Shown piece after piece: positions 19,498 through 34,300 of a stretch of DNA of 64,000 bases. The notes under the pieces are model-generated. The model searched no databases and was not told the DNA's origin. It worked only from the letters and a program-made list of their open reading frames with translations. Position 1 is the stretch's first letter, and each line of letters starts with the position of its first letter. The position numbers and the translations under genes were made by a program. This DNA comes from Vitis vinifera (lineage: Eukaryota; Streptophyta; Magnoliopsida; Vitales; Vitaceae), in assembly GCF_030704535.1 (NCBI RefSeq), contig NC_081815.1, positions 325,001 to 389,000 of the forward strand, written 5' to 3'.

Positions 19498-22400
19498 ATG
19501 GAGCAGCAGAAGATGGCTCAAGCACACGAGGAAGTGGAAGACATGCAGCATGGTCCTTTCCCTGTTGAACATCTGCAGGTATTCTTCATTCCCCTTTCTC
19601 CAATTCACTGTTTTCCCAAGAATCCCTATTGCCTCTGCTGTTTTTCCAGAATCATAGGTGATGGGTTTGCATATTTTTTCGATTCCAACTATGGGTGATT
19701 GGGTTTTGCATCTTTTCCAGATTCCAATCACGGATCTTCTCTCTTATTGTTAATCCCTTGCCCACTCACCCACCGCTTTTTCTCTCGTTAGAGATCCTTT
19801 TGTTTCGAGTCATTTAAAAAAAAATTCTAAATTGCAACAGATGCGCTGTAATTATGCTGACAAACCCTAGAATTTTCTTGATTACATTTCCATTTCATCT
19901 CAATGATAGCTTGATGGGTTGTTCTGATAATTGTTGATACACGCATTGACGATGCCTGTTTCTTTGACAAAAAACAAATTTTCAATTCAAGGCATCGGGC
20001 ATTGCATCCCTTGACATAAAGAAGCTTAAAGATGCGGGTCTCTGCACCGTAGAATCTGTTGCATACTCTCCAAGGAAAGATCTTCTGCAAATCAAAGGAA
20101 TTAGTGAAGCTAAAGTTGACAAGATTGTTGAAGCAGGCATTTGTTTTTCCCCATTTGTTTTTCTGTTTTTTTTTTTTTTGGTTTTTCCAAATCCCCTTCA
20201 TTATTGTCTACACTTCTCTTATTATTTGCTGGTTTTTCCTATTAATTGACAGCTTCCAAACTAGTCCCACTGGGTTTTACTAGTGCTAGCCAACTCCACG
20301 CCCAAAGGCTTGAGATCATTCAGATAACATCTGGATCAAGAGAACTTGACAAGATATTGGAAGGTAGTTTTTGACTGATATTGCACAAATTTATTTCAAG
20401 ACTAAACACCACAAAAATTGCATGTTTAACCCAAAAACCCAAAGCAAAACAAAATTGTGTGAGATTAAGTAGTAACTGGCTTGACCTGACACGGTTAACA
20501 TCTGATAGGGGGACTTGAGACTGGATCTATAACTGAGATATATGGAGAGTTCCGCTCTGGAAAGACTCAGCTCTGCCACACACTCTGTGTCACTTGCCAA
20601 GTAAGAGCTCATTTCTGTTCTTTGCATTAGCAAGTAGTTTAATTCAATGCCATAACTCATAGGAGATAAATGCAAACATCTTATGTTGGACTAATGTAAT
20701 TTAGGTTACATGGGCTCACAAACATGTGGTGGGTGTGTATCTAGGTGTTGAACTCTTCTACCCCCCCACCCCCCTAAATTTAGGCTAGTGGATCACAATG
20801 TTAATTGTCTAAGCATCCAATTTTTGTTCTATTTATAGGTTATGCAATGAGATATGATGTAAATGTTTAATGCCACATATTGCTACTTCACTCATTTTGA
20901 AATACCAATGTAGTGTATGAACAAGTTGAGAAAGTATTCTAAGGAACATCTCTTAGGTAATATTGGGAATCCCCTGCACAATTCCTGTTCTTTGTCCTGC
21001 CTGGAAAAGGTATTCCATTCCATCTGAAGTGTCCTTAACGTAGAATTGAAATCTTCTTCTTCTTAAAAGGATGTTCCTCTTGATGAAGTCAAAGTAGAGG
21101 TGAACTATGCCAAAGGAAGCCGTGCACATGAAAAAATGTGTCATTTACTTGTACCGTTTCTTTAGGAATTGTAATTCTGAAGGAAATAATTGAGTTAGTG
21201 GAATTTCATAGTTGGTCACTTGAAGGCAGCTGATTGACCTGGCAATCTTAACTCAGTTTCATTCCAAAAATCCATCTGTTAGCAGAGCATATATTCACTT
21301 AAAGCATACTTCTATTACACTTCAATGTTTCAGCTACCATTAGATCAAGGAGGTGGTGAGGGAAAAGCAATGTACATTGATGCTGAGGGCACATTCAGAC
21401 CACAGAGACTTTTACAAATAGCAGACAGGTGCTACAAAGTTGCCTCAAGATAAGCATGTTTCTGTGTATAGAGTGATCTTAATGGTTGACATTGAATGCT
21501 TTAGGTTCGGACTGAATGGTGCTGATGTTTTGGAAAATGTGGCTTATGCTAGAGCATATAACACTGATCATCAGTCGAGGCTTTTGCTAGAAGCAGCATC
21601 AATGATGGTGGAAACAAGGTATTGTTTGCTTCACCTAATTGTGTTAGCTTTATGTAATTTATTCTTGACTTGGGGGCTATCTGCTGATGCATAACTAGGC
21701 TGATGAAGCTCCATCAACCTAATCAAGCCTTCTTCAATGCATTTAAACCTTTAGGCCCTGAAGGTTCCTTCTTGAAAAGCAAAACACTAAAGATTGCATA
21801 CAATAACTGTTAGGAGTTAGTCCTATGGGATTCTCAATTTTACCCAGGTTTATCTTTAGTGCAATGAGGAGGATTTTTTCTCTAAATGAATGCTCGATTT
21901 TTGTTGAACACACTCACAAATGACCACAAGATGGGCTCCTGTACCTAAGCAAAACCTCCTAAAAGATATAAAACCAGACTGATGCTTTGAGAAGTGCGCT
22001 ATGGTCAACCCATCCAAGGTCAGTAGATTGAACCTCCGACAACCAAAAAATTTATGTCAGTTAAGAAAATTAAGAACATAGGTCAACTTGTCTAAGTGGG
22101 CTTGGAAAATAGCTCAAAAATGGTCCCTTTTTTTTTCAAAAATAAAAAATAAAATTAAAGATGCTACAATGCTCCAAAGGCGCAAATGGTCAACCATTAA
22201 TGTAAAACAAACCTTTAGAGCATGCTGAATGATGACCTTCAAGCAAGCATCAATTCCATACATGAGATAAACTTGGGACCAAGTTGCCAATGTTATCAAA
22301 ATTGCCTTGAGTCCCTTGACCCTATAGACTTTAAGGATTTCATATTGTTTTGGATCAAAACTAAAAAAGCAATGAATACAATCTTCCTTTGAGTTGGAAA

Positions 22401-24122
22401 CCAATGTTTGATTGGGCCTGGCGACCAAATTTACTTCAGACAACTCTAGTCTTTTGTTTCATGCGCATGTATATCCAATAGACCAGTAACATTTTGTTTA
22501 AACAGTTATCCTAATTTTGAGCCAATGAAAATTCCTTTCTTTCTCCCAATTTGTGTTTAATCTATGTTATGGTTCTTCTAGAAACCAAAACTAAGAATTT
22601 GTTTGGGAAAGATTTCAAAAACAGTTCTCAAAAAAAAAGTTTTTGAAAACTGTTCTTGAGAACAGTTGTTAAAAACAATTCTCAATTGTTTTTAGGAATA
22701 AAACTCTGTTTGGGAATTAAGATATGAAACACATTTTTCTTGGCTTATTCCCAATGAAAGTATCACACATTTATGTACAATGCAAAAGGTTTTAAAGTGT
22801 TGTCTATATTTTCAACTGTTGATTACAACACTATACAAAAAACAATTGAAAATATTTAAAATTTGTTCTAAAAATAGTCTGTTTTGAGAACAAATTATTA
22901 GAAAACTGTTTTCTAAGTTAGAAAACTAATATATGTTTTATAGAATAGAAAATTGTTTTCAAGAACAATTTCCAAATATAGACTAAGTTTTCTAATCCTA
23001 GCCTGTGCTTTTATTGATCTTTGAAGATTATTGGAATGAAGAATATCACATGTGCCATATTGAGGAGTTTATGTGCATTACCAAGGATTTTATAACACTG
23101 GTACATCTAATATTCTGACATTTAAGATTCCTGTTTGGTTGGAATTGTGTTTGGGATGTAATGATAAATTTAAGTGATTTCATGATAATAAAAAATTTCT
23201 GATCATATATAGCTTACAATTATTTACTTATTTGTTTGTTTGTTTGTTTGTCAAATACCTTTAGTTGATTTCAGTTATCTTAGACTTGGTACAAAATTTT
23301 CAGGTTCAAACTAGTTTAATGGATTTTGCTTCTGCAGGTTTGCTCTTATGATAGTAGACAGCGCTACTGCTCTCTATAGAACAGATTTTTCTGGAAGGGG
23401 AGAATTGTCAGCTAGGCAAATGCATCTTGCTAAGTTCCTAAGGAGCCTTCAGAAATTAGCAGATGAGGTAGACTATTAGATCTTCATTTTTAACGCATCA
23501 TATTCAGGGATTATCCTTTTGGTTCATCAGGTTAAATAATTAGAGGTTTGAGTTGTTAAGATTGTGAATAATCCACCTGGGGATTTTAGTATTCATAGAG
23601 AATCTTTTTGAGATGGTTTCTTGTGTTTTTCTTTTCCCAGTTATACCTACCATCACATGCACATGTTACAGCCATGCTGCATAAAGACTTGGTCTAGCAT
23701 TCTTATTCATAAGAAATTTCCTTGCACGTTTTGTGATTGTAGTTCGGTGTAGCTGTTGTTATCACAAATCAAGTTGTTGCTCAAGTGGATGGTTCTGCCA
23801 TCTTTGCTGGACCTCAAATCAAACCTATTGGTGGTAACATTATGGCTCATGCTTCCACAACAAGGTATGCTTGTAGCACAAGTATCTTTATCCTTGCCTG
23901 CCCTTCCCCATCCCACCCCACCCCACCCCCACCCGCACCCCAGAAAAGAGTTCATTGTTTGAACATTACTGTCTTTAATTTTTCCACCCTTGTCACAGGC
24001 TCGCTCTTCGGAAGGGAAGAGGGGAGGAGCGCATCTGTAAAGTAATAAGTTCTCCTTGTTTAGCTGAAGCTGATGCCCGGTTTCAGATTTCTGCAGAAGG
24101 TGTTACTGATGTGAAGGACTGA
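19498..24122 (+). CDS. RAD51: RAD51 recombinase
   Basis: Forms filaments on single-stranded DNA and performs strand exchange in homologous recombination, in the nucleus. Inferred exons: 19498-19578, 19992-20136, 20253-20363, 20509-20600, 21334-21428, 21505-21618, 23338-23467, 23743-23864, 23999-24122, giving 337 aa (Arabidopsis RAD51 is 342). The helix-hairpin-helix region is residues ~50-75 ([15 protein letters not shown]). Walker A is GEFRSGKT at 125-132 and Walker B is LMIVD at 216-220. The C-terminus [15 protein letters not shown] matches the plant protein rather than DMC1 or the RAD51 paralogues. Intron 2 starts GC (AG|GCATTT) and ends AG, a GC-AG intron; the open frame requires it. Intron 6 is 1719 bp and contains a MITE-like element. 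Confidence 0.97.
22586..22992. mobile_element. Candidate MITE in RAD51 intron 6
   Basis: About 400 bp, AT-rich and full of internal palindromes built on TTTTGAGAACA/TGTTCTCAAAA. The left end CAAAACTAAGAATTTGTTTGG and the reverse complement of the right end AAAACTTAGTCTATATTTGG are imperfect inverted repeats. The 'TTTGGGAA...GTTCTCAAAA' look is common in hAT-type plant MITEs. No clear target duplication was found, so ends and family are tentative. Confidence 0.5.
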
Positions 24123-25116
24123 CCCATTCTGGACCCCTTGTTTTGAGCTTTTTCATCTGTCTGTATTATAGGTGTAGCTCTTTCAAGCAAGTCATATGTT
24201 TCAACTTGTAATTTTGAAAAGCTGTTCTAAAAGCTCATGATTGGTCACATTCTTCTGCATTTTTCTTTGTGCTCTAAGCTGCAACTCCACATCTTCAGTA
24301 TCATACCATTTTTATTATTCTGCAAATATTTGAGTCAGTTTCTTTTGCTATATCTATTCATTTCTTTAAGTCTTGCAAGGAAAGTCAATCTCATATCACA
24401 AGTAGTATATAGATCAAATTGTATATTTTTAACAAAACGTTCTTTATATCTTCAATTGTTTCTTAAATTATCCAATGTGGAACACATGAAAACACCTTTT
24501 ATATATATAAGGATAATTTATTTATAGATTAATTTTTTTTAAAAAAAAAATTGATGGAACAGCTTTTAAATAAGCCCAGTCATTTGGGTTGGGTTGAAAC
24601 TTGGCTGGTAAAGCCAGGCCCAGTGGGCCATAATTGGGCTCACCAACTTTCACAGGGTTAATTTTATTTACTTTTAGATTTTGGTTAGATACAAGATACC
24701 CTTTTTATCATTCTCATTTCTAATCTTCGTTCACCATCCCTTTCTCTCAAAATAAGGGAAATATTTGATAAAATTTTAAACTTGTAAAAATGAGGATTAG
24801 ATGCATTTGGCAAAACGTCGGGGAGGCGAATGAACTTAACCATTTTCATATTAGGAGAAGCCCGACCCAGCCCATTTTCATATTAGGAGAGCCCAACCCA
24901 GCCCCCCACGCTCCATTTAAGAAATTACAAAAATAAAAATAAAATAAGAAACATATAACAGAGAGGGTGGACGTTGGAGCAAGGCCCTGTTTGCCACATC
25001 AGAGATTCCTTGTGCGTCTCAGTGAAGACTGAAGAGATCACGCAGATCGAATAGTGTGGATTTTGAATCTTGATTTTTGTTGTTGGGGGTGAGGCGGTGG
25101 TGATTCTCTCCTGGTA

Positions 25117-25163
<47 letters not shown>

Positions 25164-25350
25164 ACCTTTTGAATTCAGGAATCAGAATATTTACGTATAT
25201 CCCCAGATCTGTGATCTGAATCCATAGAAGCTTGAGAATTATCATTTATAATTCCTATTTCTATTTCATTACTGGACCAATTGCAATTGCCCTAAGCTTC
25301 CAGATCCTGAACGAAGGACTTGTGGTTGTTTTCATTTCTGCAGGTTCCTC
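24123..25350. other. RAD51 3' region and COG3 promoter/leader
   Basis: RAD51 and COG3 lie head to tail, 1.2 kb apart. The stretch contains a 31-32 bp tandem duplication (24841-24872 and 24873-24903, units starting CATTTTCATATTAGGAGA). A probable intron in the COG3 5' UTR runs ~25114-25343: GT after CTCCTG, and TTTCTGCAG just before the ATG. Nothing else coding is seen. Confidence 0.6.
25122..25159 (+). repeat. (CT)n microsatellite in the COG3 leader intron
   Basis: About 19 CT units, beginning a few bases after the inferred 5'-UTR splice donor. CT-rich tracts are common in plant 5' UTRs. It is probably variable in length between individuals. Confidence 0.95.
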
Positions 25351-28300
25351 ATGGCCACCAAGCCTGCTTCTGCTACTCTCCCTAAGTCTGCTGCAATTTC
25401 CAAAGGCTACAATTTCGCTTCTACTTGGGAACAGGTCCTCTTTCTTTCTCTTTGATTTTTTTTTTTTTTTAATTTCTGATTACCTCTCAATTGCCTTCTC
25501 TTGCTCATGCTCCATATTATACAATTTCCCGAGGAATTATACGCCACCTCTGCAAAATTTACTTTCATCCACATTTATATCCATTGAATTTTCTCTGTGG
25601 GTATTGTTTTGGTCATAGGTAAATTTATGTATTGATGGAAGGTTTCTGTTTTGTTCATGATTCCTCTGAATCATTGTGGAATTTATGTCATGTAAGCTAG
25701 GTTTAATGCTTATCTGTGCCTTCACCAATACCTTCAACAATGTGTTGGGTCAATCATGAAGCTCTTTTTTGTTATGTTTTGATAAAACAACTGTTGATAG
25801 AGTTCTTGTTTGTGCACCATCCTTCCCACCTTCCCCAATTTTTTTTTATACAGAATGCTCCATTGACTGAGCAGCAACAAGCAGCTATAGCAACATTATC
25901 TCATGCGGTTGCTGAGCGACCTTTTCCAGCCAATTTGGTGAGTTTTATGCTGCTTCTGTTAACACAAATTTTCAAATCAGGCAACATAATGACATTTAAC
26001 TTAATAAAATGCTCTTTTTTTTTCCCAAGGCAATAATTTTCATGTCAAAATAACTGTCTCTTTCTGTTATAGTCCCATGAGCATATCTCAGGGCGGGAGA
26101 ATGGTTTGTCCGTTAACACTAAGGATAACACTTGGGAAGATTCTGGAGCTATAGAGACAGTTTTAGTCAACACAAATCAGGTAGATTACTGGATTCATTC
26201 TGTACCTAATCTTGTGATTTTTGATAACCATGCTTTCCCCATATAACAGTAATGGCTTTGAGAAAACTGGACATCTTCCTTTTTCATGTTTATTGTTGAA
26301 ACTCTCACCTTCCCCTTCTACTTTTTTCAAAGGATATTTTTGTTTTGATAAAGAGCTCTATGTTGTTTCATGGTCATAGCAGTTTGCTTTTTCTGCTGCA
26401 CATTTGTAATGGTCTGTTTTGTATTTGCGCTTCCATGTTGTGCATCTTTTCATTTCAAATTATCCTGACTGAAGTTTGAACCTGTACCACAGTTGATCAC
26501 TTCCTATGGTAGACTAAGTTGTTGACGTAGGACAAACAAAAGTCTAATGGTCCACGTCGGGTGATTACTAATGTTGGTTGGGTCTTACATTAGCTTAAGC
26601 TTTTGGAAGTGTATGTGGTCCCGCATCAGTTGTTTATCATGATTGTAAGAATAACAAAATGCATGATGAATGGAGAAAAAACATTCCACTGTGTGTATGT
26701 TTGTAGATGTAGATATATAGATCTGTGTGTATGTATTTATGTACATATGTATGTCTCTTTTATGCACATGCATGTGAATGTGTTATGCATGAGATGTTGC
26801 AGACTTGCTTCACTCGAGGCTGCTGATCTTGGCATTATGGGGCTTTACTCAAATACATATGTTGGCAGCGTGTAAAAAATTTGGTCTTATAAGTGGCTTC
26901 TTGCGCCTTATCATTTTATGTCATGCATACAGCTTACAGCAGGGACTAGGGGCTTTGATGTTCACTCAACATGCATGTTAGCAAATTTGATTTGACAATA
27001 TGCAATATCAGTGACTGAAACTTAAGAACTTGCTATTCAAGTAGAGGAAAAAAATGGAAGTGATGTAAGGACTATGAGAATGCTAAGAAGGATGGGAGTT
27101 GAGGCATCAACAAAAGGTCTAATGGAATACAAACTAATAGAGGATATAGCCCTAGAATCCTAGATATAGCAGTTTAGGAAAATTGGTTTCATGTAGGCAA
27201 CATCTGATGGTTGGCTAGTTTAAGTGGAGCTATCACTGCATTCACTTCCTATTTATTACTCTTTTTTTCTTCCTGCTCTCCCGTCCATATTGTCAAATCG
27301 ATATTTTTTACCTTCAATTTTTGTGAAGTGTTGTACATTAGGATGATTGTACTCGAGCAAAAGCCTAGTATGGTAAGATTTTGATATTAGTATGTTTCTT
27401 TAATATTTTGCCTCCGATTTTGTATTGTTCCATGGAACATACAACTATATAGCTAAAGCTTTTCTTTCTGTAAATATTAATCCTCCATGGTGCAGTTCTA
27501 TAAGTGGTTTACTGATCTTGAATCAGCCATGAAGTCAGAGGTTAGTAGTGGTTTCTTGTTGCACAATATTTGGTTATGGTCCATTTTGTGAGTTGGGCAT
27601 ATGGCATCTGATTCCTCTCTTTCATTAGACAGAGGAGAAGTACCGCCACTACGTAAACACATTAACAGAGCGCATACAAACATGTGATGATATACTTCAT
27701 CAGGTAATTTTAAGTTTGTTCAAAGCTCAGTGGTTTTTCTAAAATCTCTATCAATTTTATCTCAGTTGATCCTTTTGGTAATTTGGAGTACCATTCATGC
27801 CTCTTAAAATATCTGAGCTACCTTTTATGCAGGTGGATGCTACCCTTGACTTATTTAATGAACTACAACTGCAGCACCAAGCAGTAGCAACAAAGACTAA
27901 AACTCTTCATGATGCTTGTGACCGATTGGTATACTTCTTCTCTTTCTCATTGGCATTTGATGTTTCACTTATGTCGACAGAATGTTGACTGCAATGAGTT
28001 TTGGTTTCAAATGACAAATCACAGTTTCTAGTGCCTAAGGTTTTGAAGTCCTAATATAAATCAGATAGGTTGTGCCCATGAAACTCAAATAAGGCATAAC
28101 TAAATTAATTGCTTGTCTTATGTAATGTATTGTTATGGACACAACAACTCCTCAAATCCACATAGGGGTACACAGCTATATACACTCTGTCTTTGTTAAC
28201 TTTCTATTATTAAAGACAGCAGTTATCTTTTTGTTTTCATGTATGTGGAAATACCTTAGAAAATAAAATAGTAAAGTAATAACTTGAATTTGGTTCAATA

Positions 28301-31300
28301 CCAAAAGGAATAATTCAGTTGTCCTTCTGCACATTGTAAAGCAAATGTAATGGGTTTCTTGTAAGTGTTCATTTATCCTTAAAACATGGGGTGGACCTTG
28401 ATGTGTATCCAACTATATCCGGTGCACCAATCATCAAGTATAGTTCTACTTATTAGAGATTGTTTTGCATTATAATTAAAGTCCAAAGGAAACACATTTA
28501 TTGATGGATAATCACTTATTTTACTCTATAGCTCCACTACCCATTCTAAGATTTAGGGATGAGCAAGTTTAAGCTTTATAAATTCAAGTTCATAACCCCT
28601 GATAACAATTAGTTTAGTTTAGTTTAGTTTATCTTATTCTTCTTGAAGATATATTCTCACACAATATCAATCTCTTACATGGTTTTTTGTTCCCATTGCA
28701 GCTAGTAGAGAAACAAAGACTGATTGAGTTTGCAGAAGCACTTCGCAGCAAACTCAACTACTTTGACGAGTTGGAGAATGTAAGGTTTGAATGCTATCTT
28801 GATCAGGGTTTTGGTTTGCTTCAAATAATATATTTTCTAAATATGTTTTGTTTTCTAGCCTGACATTTCAATCAACCAAATTGGAAAGTTGAAAGTGACA
28901 TCATGTCCCATATCTCCCCTCTTGGAAAAAGGCAAAAGAAAAAAAAGAAGAAATAACCTCATAGCACAAGCCTCCACAGCCTACTCACACAGGCAAATTT
29001 CCAATCCAACACACCTCCATAACCTACTTACAGAACTGAATCTCCAATCCAATATTTTTTTTTTGATAGGTAAAGAAAAATGCATATTAAAAAAAGAAAC
29101 GCCAAAAGTTCCCCAAAGTACATAGGGAGAGTATACAATGGGCGCCTAAAGTGCCACCAAAAAACAAAAAGGGACAACAAAAAATGTCACTCCTCAACAA
29201 GACCTTATCTAATCCACAAAATCTACAATAGAAGGACCCAAAGCTATGAACAATTTGGACCACGCCCAAAGATTACAAAGAAAAATAAGTTTAATACCTT
29301 GGTCGAAATGCTCTTCATTATCGAACGCCCTACTATTTCTTTTCTTCCAGACTATCCAAAAAAGACACAAAGTAGTAATATGCCAAACCGTTTTTGTTTT
29401 CCTACCCATAAAAGACCCGTGCCAACTGTAGAGTGTCTCTCTCACTAAAGAGGGAAGCATCCAAGACACACCAAAAAGAGAAAACAGAAGATGCCATACA
29501 ACCCGTGTCTTGTCACAGTGGATGAAAATGTGATCATCTGATTTTTCCTCCTTGTTTCAAAGAAAACTTCTATTTGCCACTGACCACCCTCCTTCTCTTT
29601 AAGTGATCCAAAGTTAAGATCTTATTGTAGGTGGCCTCCTATCCAAGTAAGCTCACTTTAGGCAGCACCCAAGAGTTCCAAATAACACTTGTTGGGAAAT
29701 CCATTTGTTTTCTCGATTCCAAATCCTTGTATAAAGCTTTAACAAAAAAAAATTCATTCTTCTTCCTTGTCCACAACAACTTGTCCTCCTTATCATTGCA
29801 CACCCTCTACCCTTTCAACCTCAAGAGAAACTGCTCCACCATATCTACCTCCCAATCATTGAGTCACCTAGAGAAATGGGATGCCTAACAACCCCTATCA
29901 AATGAAGAGCTCCTAACATCCTCCACCTAAGCTTCTTTGGAAGTGGCTAGAGCAAATACAAAAGGGAAAGATAATCTTAGTGATTCGTCTTCACACCACT
30001 TATCCATCTAAAATCTCATCCTCCTCCTATTACCCACTGAATAAGTAACTCTGCTACTCGAAAAGTCTCATTCCTTTCTAATGGATTTCCAAAGACCTAC
30101 CCTATACCCATTTCTTGCTTTGTAGGATCACTACCCACCATTTTCTTCCCCATATTTACCACTAATCACTTTTTGCCACAAGGCCCCTTTTACGCCGCAT
30201 AATGCCAACTCCTTTTGCACAACAAGGCTCTATTAAGGGACGCTAGATTCCTTACCCTCAACCCTCCCTTGTTTTTGTTTGAGCAAATGATGGTCCACCT
30301 TATCAAATAAGGCCTTTGCTCCAAGGTCCCTCCTCTCCAAAAAAAAATCCCGTTGGATTTGCTCCAGCCTCATCCTAACTGTCCTTGAGATACAAAAAAT
30401 GGTCATAAAATAGATAGACATGCTATAAAGGGTGCTACAAATTAGGGTAAGTCTCCCACCTTGGAGATGTACTGTCTTTTCCACAATTCCATTCTTTTGC
30501 AAAGCCTCTCTTCTACACTGTCCCAAATTGAGACAAACTTAAAAGGAACACCTAATGGAAGACCCAAGTAAGATGAGGGGAGGGCATCGACCTTGCACCC
30601 AAACTATTGAGCTAGCTCTTCTACATTTTCCACACTCTCCACTGGAATTAGCTTACTCTTTTCCAAATTAATTTTCAACCCAAAAATGACCTCAAACCAC
30701 ATAAACACAAGTAAGTCAATTGATTTTGAGAAGGCTCATCGAAAACTAAAGTGTCATCAACAAACAACAAATGTGAGACCTCTAACCCCTTCCCACCTTT
30801 ACTTCTCACCCGCCAACCCGACAAGAAACCACCAACCTTAACCCTCTTAAGCAAGCAATTGAGGGCCTCCATTACAATCACAAATAAGTAGGTAGAGAGA
30901 AGGTCTTTCTACTTTAAGCCTCAAGGCTTTGAAAGAATCCCGACAGAGAATGGTCATGAAGGACTGTGAAACTCACGGTAGAAATACACCAATTGATCTA
31001 CTTGATCCACTTTTCTTCAAAACTCATCTTGCTAAGAACCATTAGGAGGAAATTTTAATTGACATGGTCATAGGCCTTCTCAATATCTAGCTTGCAAATT
31101 AAACCATACCCTCAATCCTCCCTTGTTTTTGTTTGAGCAGATGATGGTCTCTTTATCAAATAAGGCTTTCGCTCCCAGGTCCCTTCTCCCCAAAGAAAAT
31201 CCCTTTGGATTTGCTCCAGCCTCATCTTGATTGTCCTTGAGATACAAAAAAAGGTCATAAAATAGATAGACATGCTATAAAGGGTGCTACATATTAGGGT

Positions 31301-34300
31301 AAGTCTCCCACCTTGGAGATGTGTTGTCTTTTCCACAATTCCATTCTTTTGCAAAGCCTCTTTTCTACATTGTCCCAAATTGAGACAAACTTAAAAGGAG
31401 CACCTAATGGAAGACCCAAGTAAAATGAGGGGAGAGCATCGACCTTGCACCTAAACTATTGAGCTAACTCTTCTCCTGTTTCCACACCCTCCACTGGAAT
31501 TAGCTCACTCTTTTCCAAATTAATTTTCAACCCAAAAATGGCCTCAAACCACATAAACACAAGTAAGTCAATTGATTTCGAAAAGGCTCATTGAAAACTA
31601 AAGTTTTTTTTTTTTTTTTGATAAGTAAACAAGAAATGCATTAAAAAAGAGGCAAAGAGCCACAAAGCATACATGGGGTATACAAGGCGGCTAAGGCCTC
31701 AAAAAAGAGCAACAAGACCAGAAAAGATTCACCTCCCCTTAAGTGGATGCTACGTACTCCAAAAAGCCTATAAGGGAGATAGACTCCTCACCTAAATACA
31801 ATTTGGCCCAGCTCCATAAATTACAAACAAAAAAATTCTTTAATTTCTGGATATTCAACACCCCCCCCCTAAAAGTTAGTCTATTCCTCTCCTTCCAAAC
31901 CGTCCAAAAAATACACAACGGTATGGATTTTCAAACCTTTTTCCTTTTCTTCCCCACAAAGGGGCCCCTCCAGCTAGTTAACACCTCCTTTACAGTTTCT
32001 GGAAAGACCCATTTAACATTTACCAACCCAAGAATAATATCCCACAAAGCTTTAACCACTATATAGTGTATAAGAATATGATTTACATTTTCTTCTTCAC
32101 AACCACACAAAAAACAACAATTAGGAAGTTGCACCCCTCTTATTTGGAGCCTATCCAGAGCGAGCACCTTCCCCCACGTCGCCTCCCAAGTGAAGAAAAC
32201 AACTTTAGTTGGTCATTGAAAACTAAAGTATCATCAACAAACAACTAATGTGAGACCTCTAACCCCTTCCCACCTTTACTTCTCACCTGCCAACCCGACA
32301 AGAAACCACCGACCTTAACCCTCTTAAGCAAGCAATTGAGGGCCTCCATTACAATCACAAATAAGTAGGTAGAGAGAAGTTCTTTCTACATCAAGCCTCG
32401 AGAGCTTTGAAAGAATCTCGACAGAGAATGGTCATGAAGGACTGTGAAACTCACGGTAGAAATACACCAATTGATCTACTTGGTCCACTTTTCTTCAAAA
32501 CCCATCTTGTTAAGAACCATTAGGAGGAAATTCCAATTGACATGATCATAGGCCTTCTCAATATCTAGCTTGCAAATTAAACCACAAGTATTGCTCTTCA
32601 ACAACGAGTTAATAGCCTCATTAGTGATCAAAGATGCATCCAAAATTTGCCTTCCTTCCACAAAAGCATTTTGGGAATAAGACACTACCTTTCCCACAAC
32701 CTTCTTTAATATGTTTTCTAACACTTTAACTAACAACTTGTAAAGGCTGCCGACCAAACTTATATGCCTAAAATCCTTAAGATCTTAAACTCCCCATTTC
32801 TTTGAAATAAGCACCAAAAAAGAAGCATTCAAACTCTTCACAAATTTGTCCTGCTCATGGAAGTCTCTAAAGAATCCTATCACCTCATCATTCACAAAAT
32901 CCCAACTAAATTGCCTAAATTTTATGGAAAAACCATTCGGGCATGGAGCTTTATCCCCATTGAGATTGGAGAGGGTTTTGAACACTTCCACCTCAGAGAA
33001 CGAAACCTCTGGCAAAACTACCTCATCATCTCCTAAAACATCAAAAGACAACCCCGAACAACTGGGTCTCCAATCCCCATTTTCAGCTAACAGAGACTAA
33101 AAGGCCTGAACCATCCCCTCTTTAATCTCACTCTCCCTAGAGATCCATTGACCGTTTATTTTAATCTTGTCTAGGGAGTTCCTTCTCCTATGGGCCTTAG
33201 CCATTAGCCATTAGCCATTTTGTGAAAAAAACCAATATTTCTATCACGGTGTTACCCTCCTTCAACCTTATTTCCCTTGATTTTTGTCTCCAAAAATTTT
33301 TTTCCAATAGAACCCACTTCTTGAACTCCTCCCTAGCTAGTTGCCTAGCATCCCGCTCCTTCATCGTTAAGAGCCTAGTCCCTTCCTTGGAATCCCAAAA
33401 TACCACATAATTCAAAGCCAACTCTTTTTTGGAAGTAACATTGCCAAACACCTCCTTATTGTAGCTCTTCAAAAATGAATTTATAGCTTTTAACCTTTCG
33501 TCCAAACTAAAGCTAAAGGAACCACTTAAGTGAATCCCCATCCACCTAATTTGCAACAAATCTTTAAAACCCTCCACCCTCAACCACATTATCGAATCTA
33601 ACAATATAGGGTGCTAATTAGAGATAAATCTAGGAAGAAGGCTTTGTACTACCCCACTAAAACGCTTTCCTAACCCTTAGAGACTAAAAATTTGTCTAAT
33701 CTCAACTGAGATTGATAATTCAAACCACCCCTCCAAGTGAAAATCCCCCTGTAAGGGAAGGTCCCTCAACTTTAACTCTTTAATTATCTTCGAGAATCTT
33801 CTCATAGTTGAAGTCAACCTTGAGTTCCTATTTCGCTCCATAGGGAATTTGGTTAAGTTAAAATCTCCACCTACACACCAAGGGTCCTGCCACAAACCCT
33901 TAATGCCCCCTAGCTCATCCTAGAATGCTTCTTTGTATCTTCTTGTAGTAGAGCCGTAGACCTCAGAAAAGACTGAACAAGAGTCATCATCACAATTCTT
34001 GAATTGGTAGGAAATCGAGAACTCTCCTACTTTCATACCAATCAAATCTAGCATCCTATTATCCCAAAAAATAAAGACCCCCCTGCCATATCCCTCAAGT
34101 TCAAAGCATCCCACTCAAGGAACATGCCCACTCCAAGAGAACGAACCTTCTCTTTTTGCACCTGCTACACCTACAAAAAGGCTGAAAGTTGCAACCTTAC
34201 CAACCCTCTTTCTCCTATCTATATGGCGACACGTCATATCCATTAGTCTGCACAAGGCACAACTCCTTCCCCACTTTAATACTAGTGCGTGAGTTTCCCT

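Noticed and set aside
22114..22443. 109-codon minus-strand frame in RAD51 intron 6
   Set aside because: No domain, intronic and antisense; consistent with chance.
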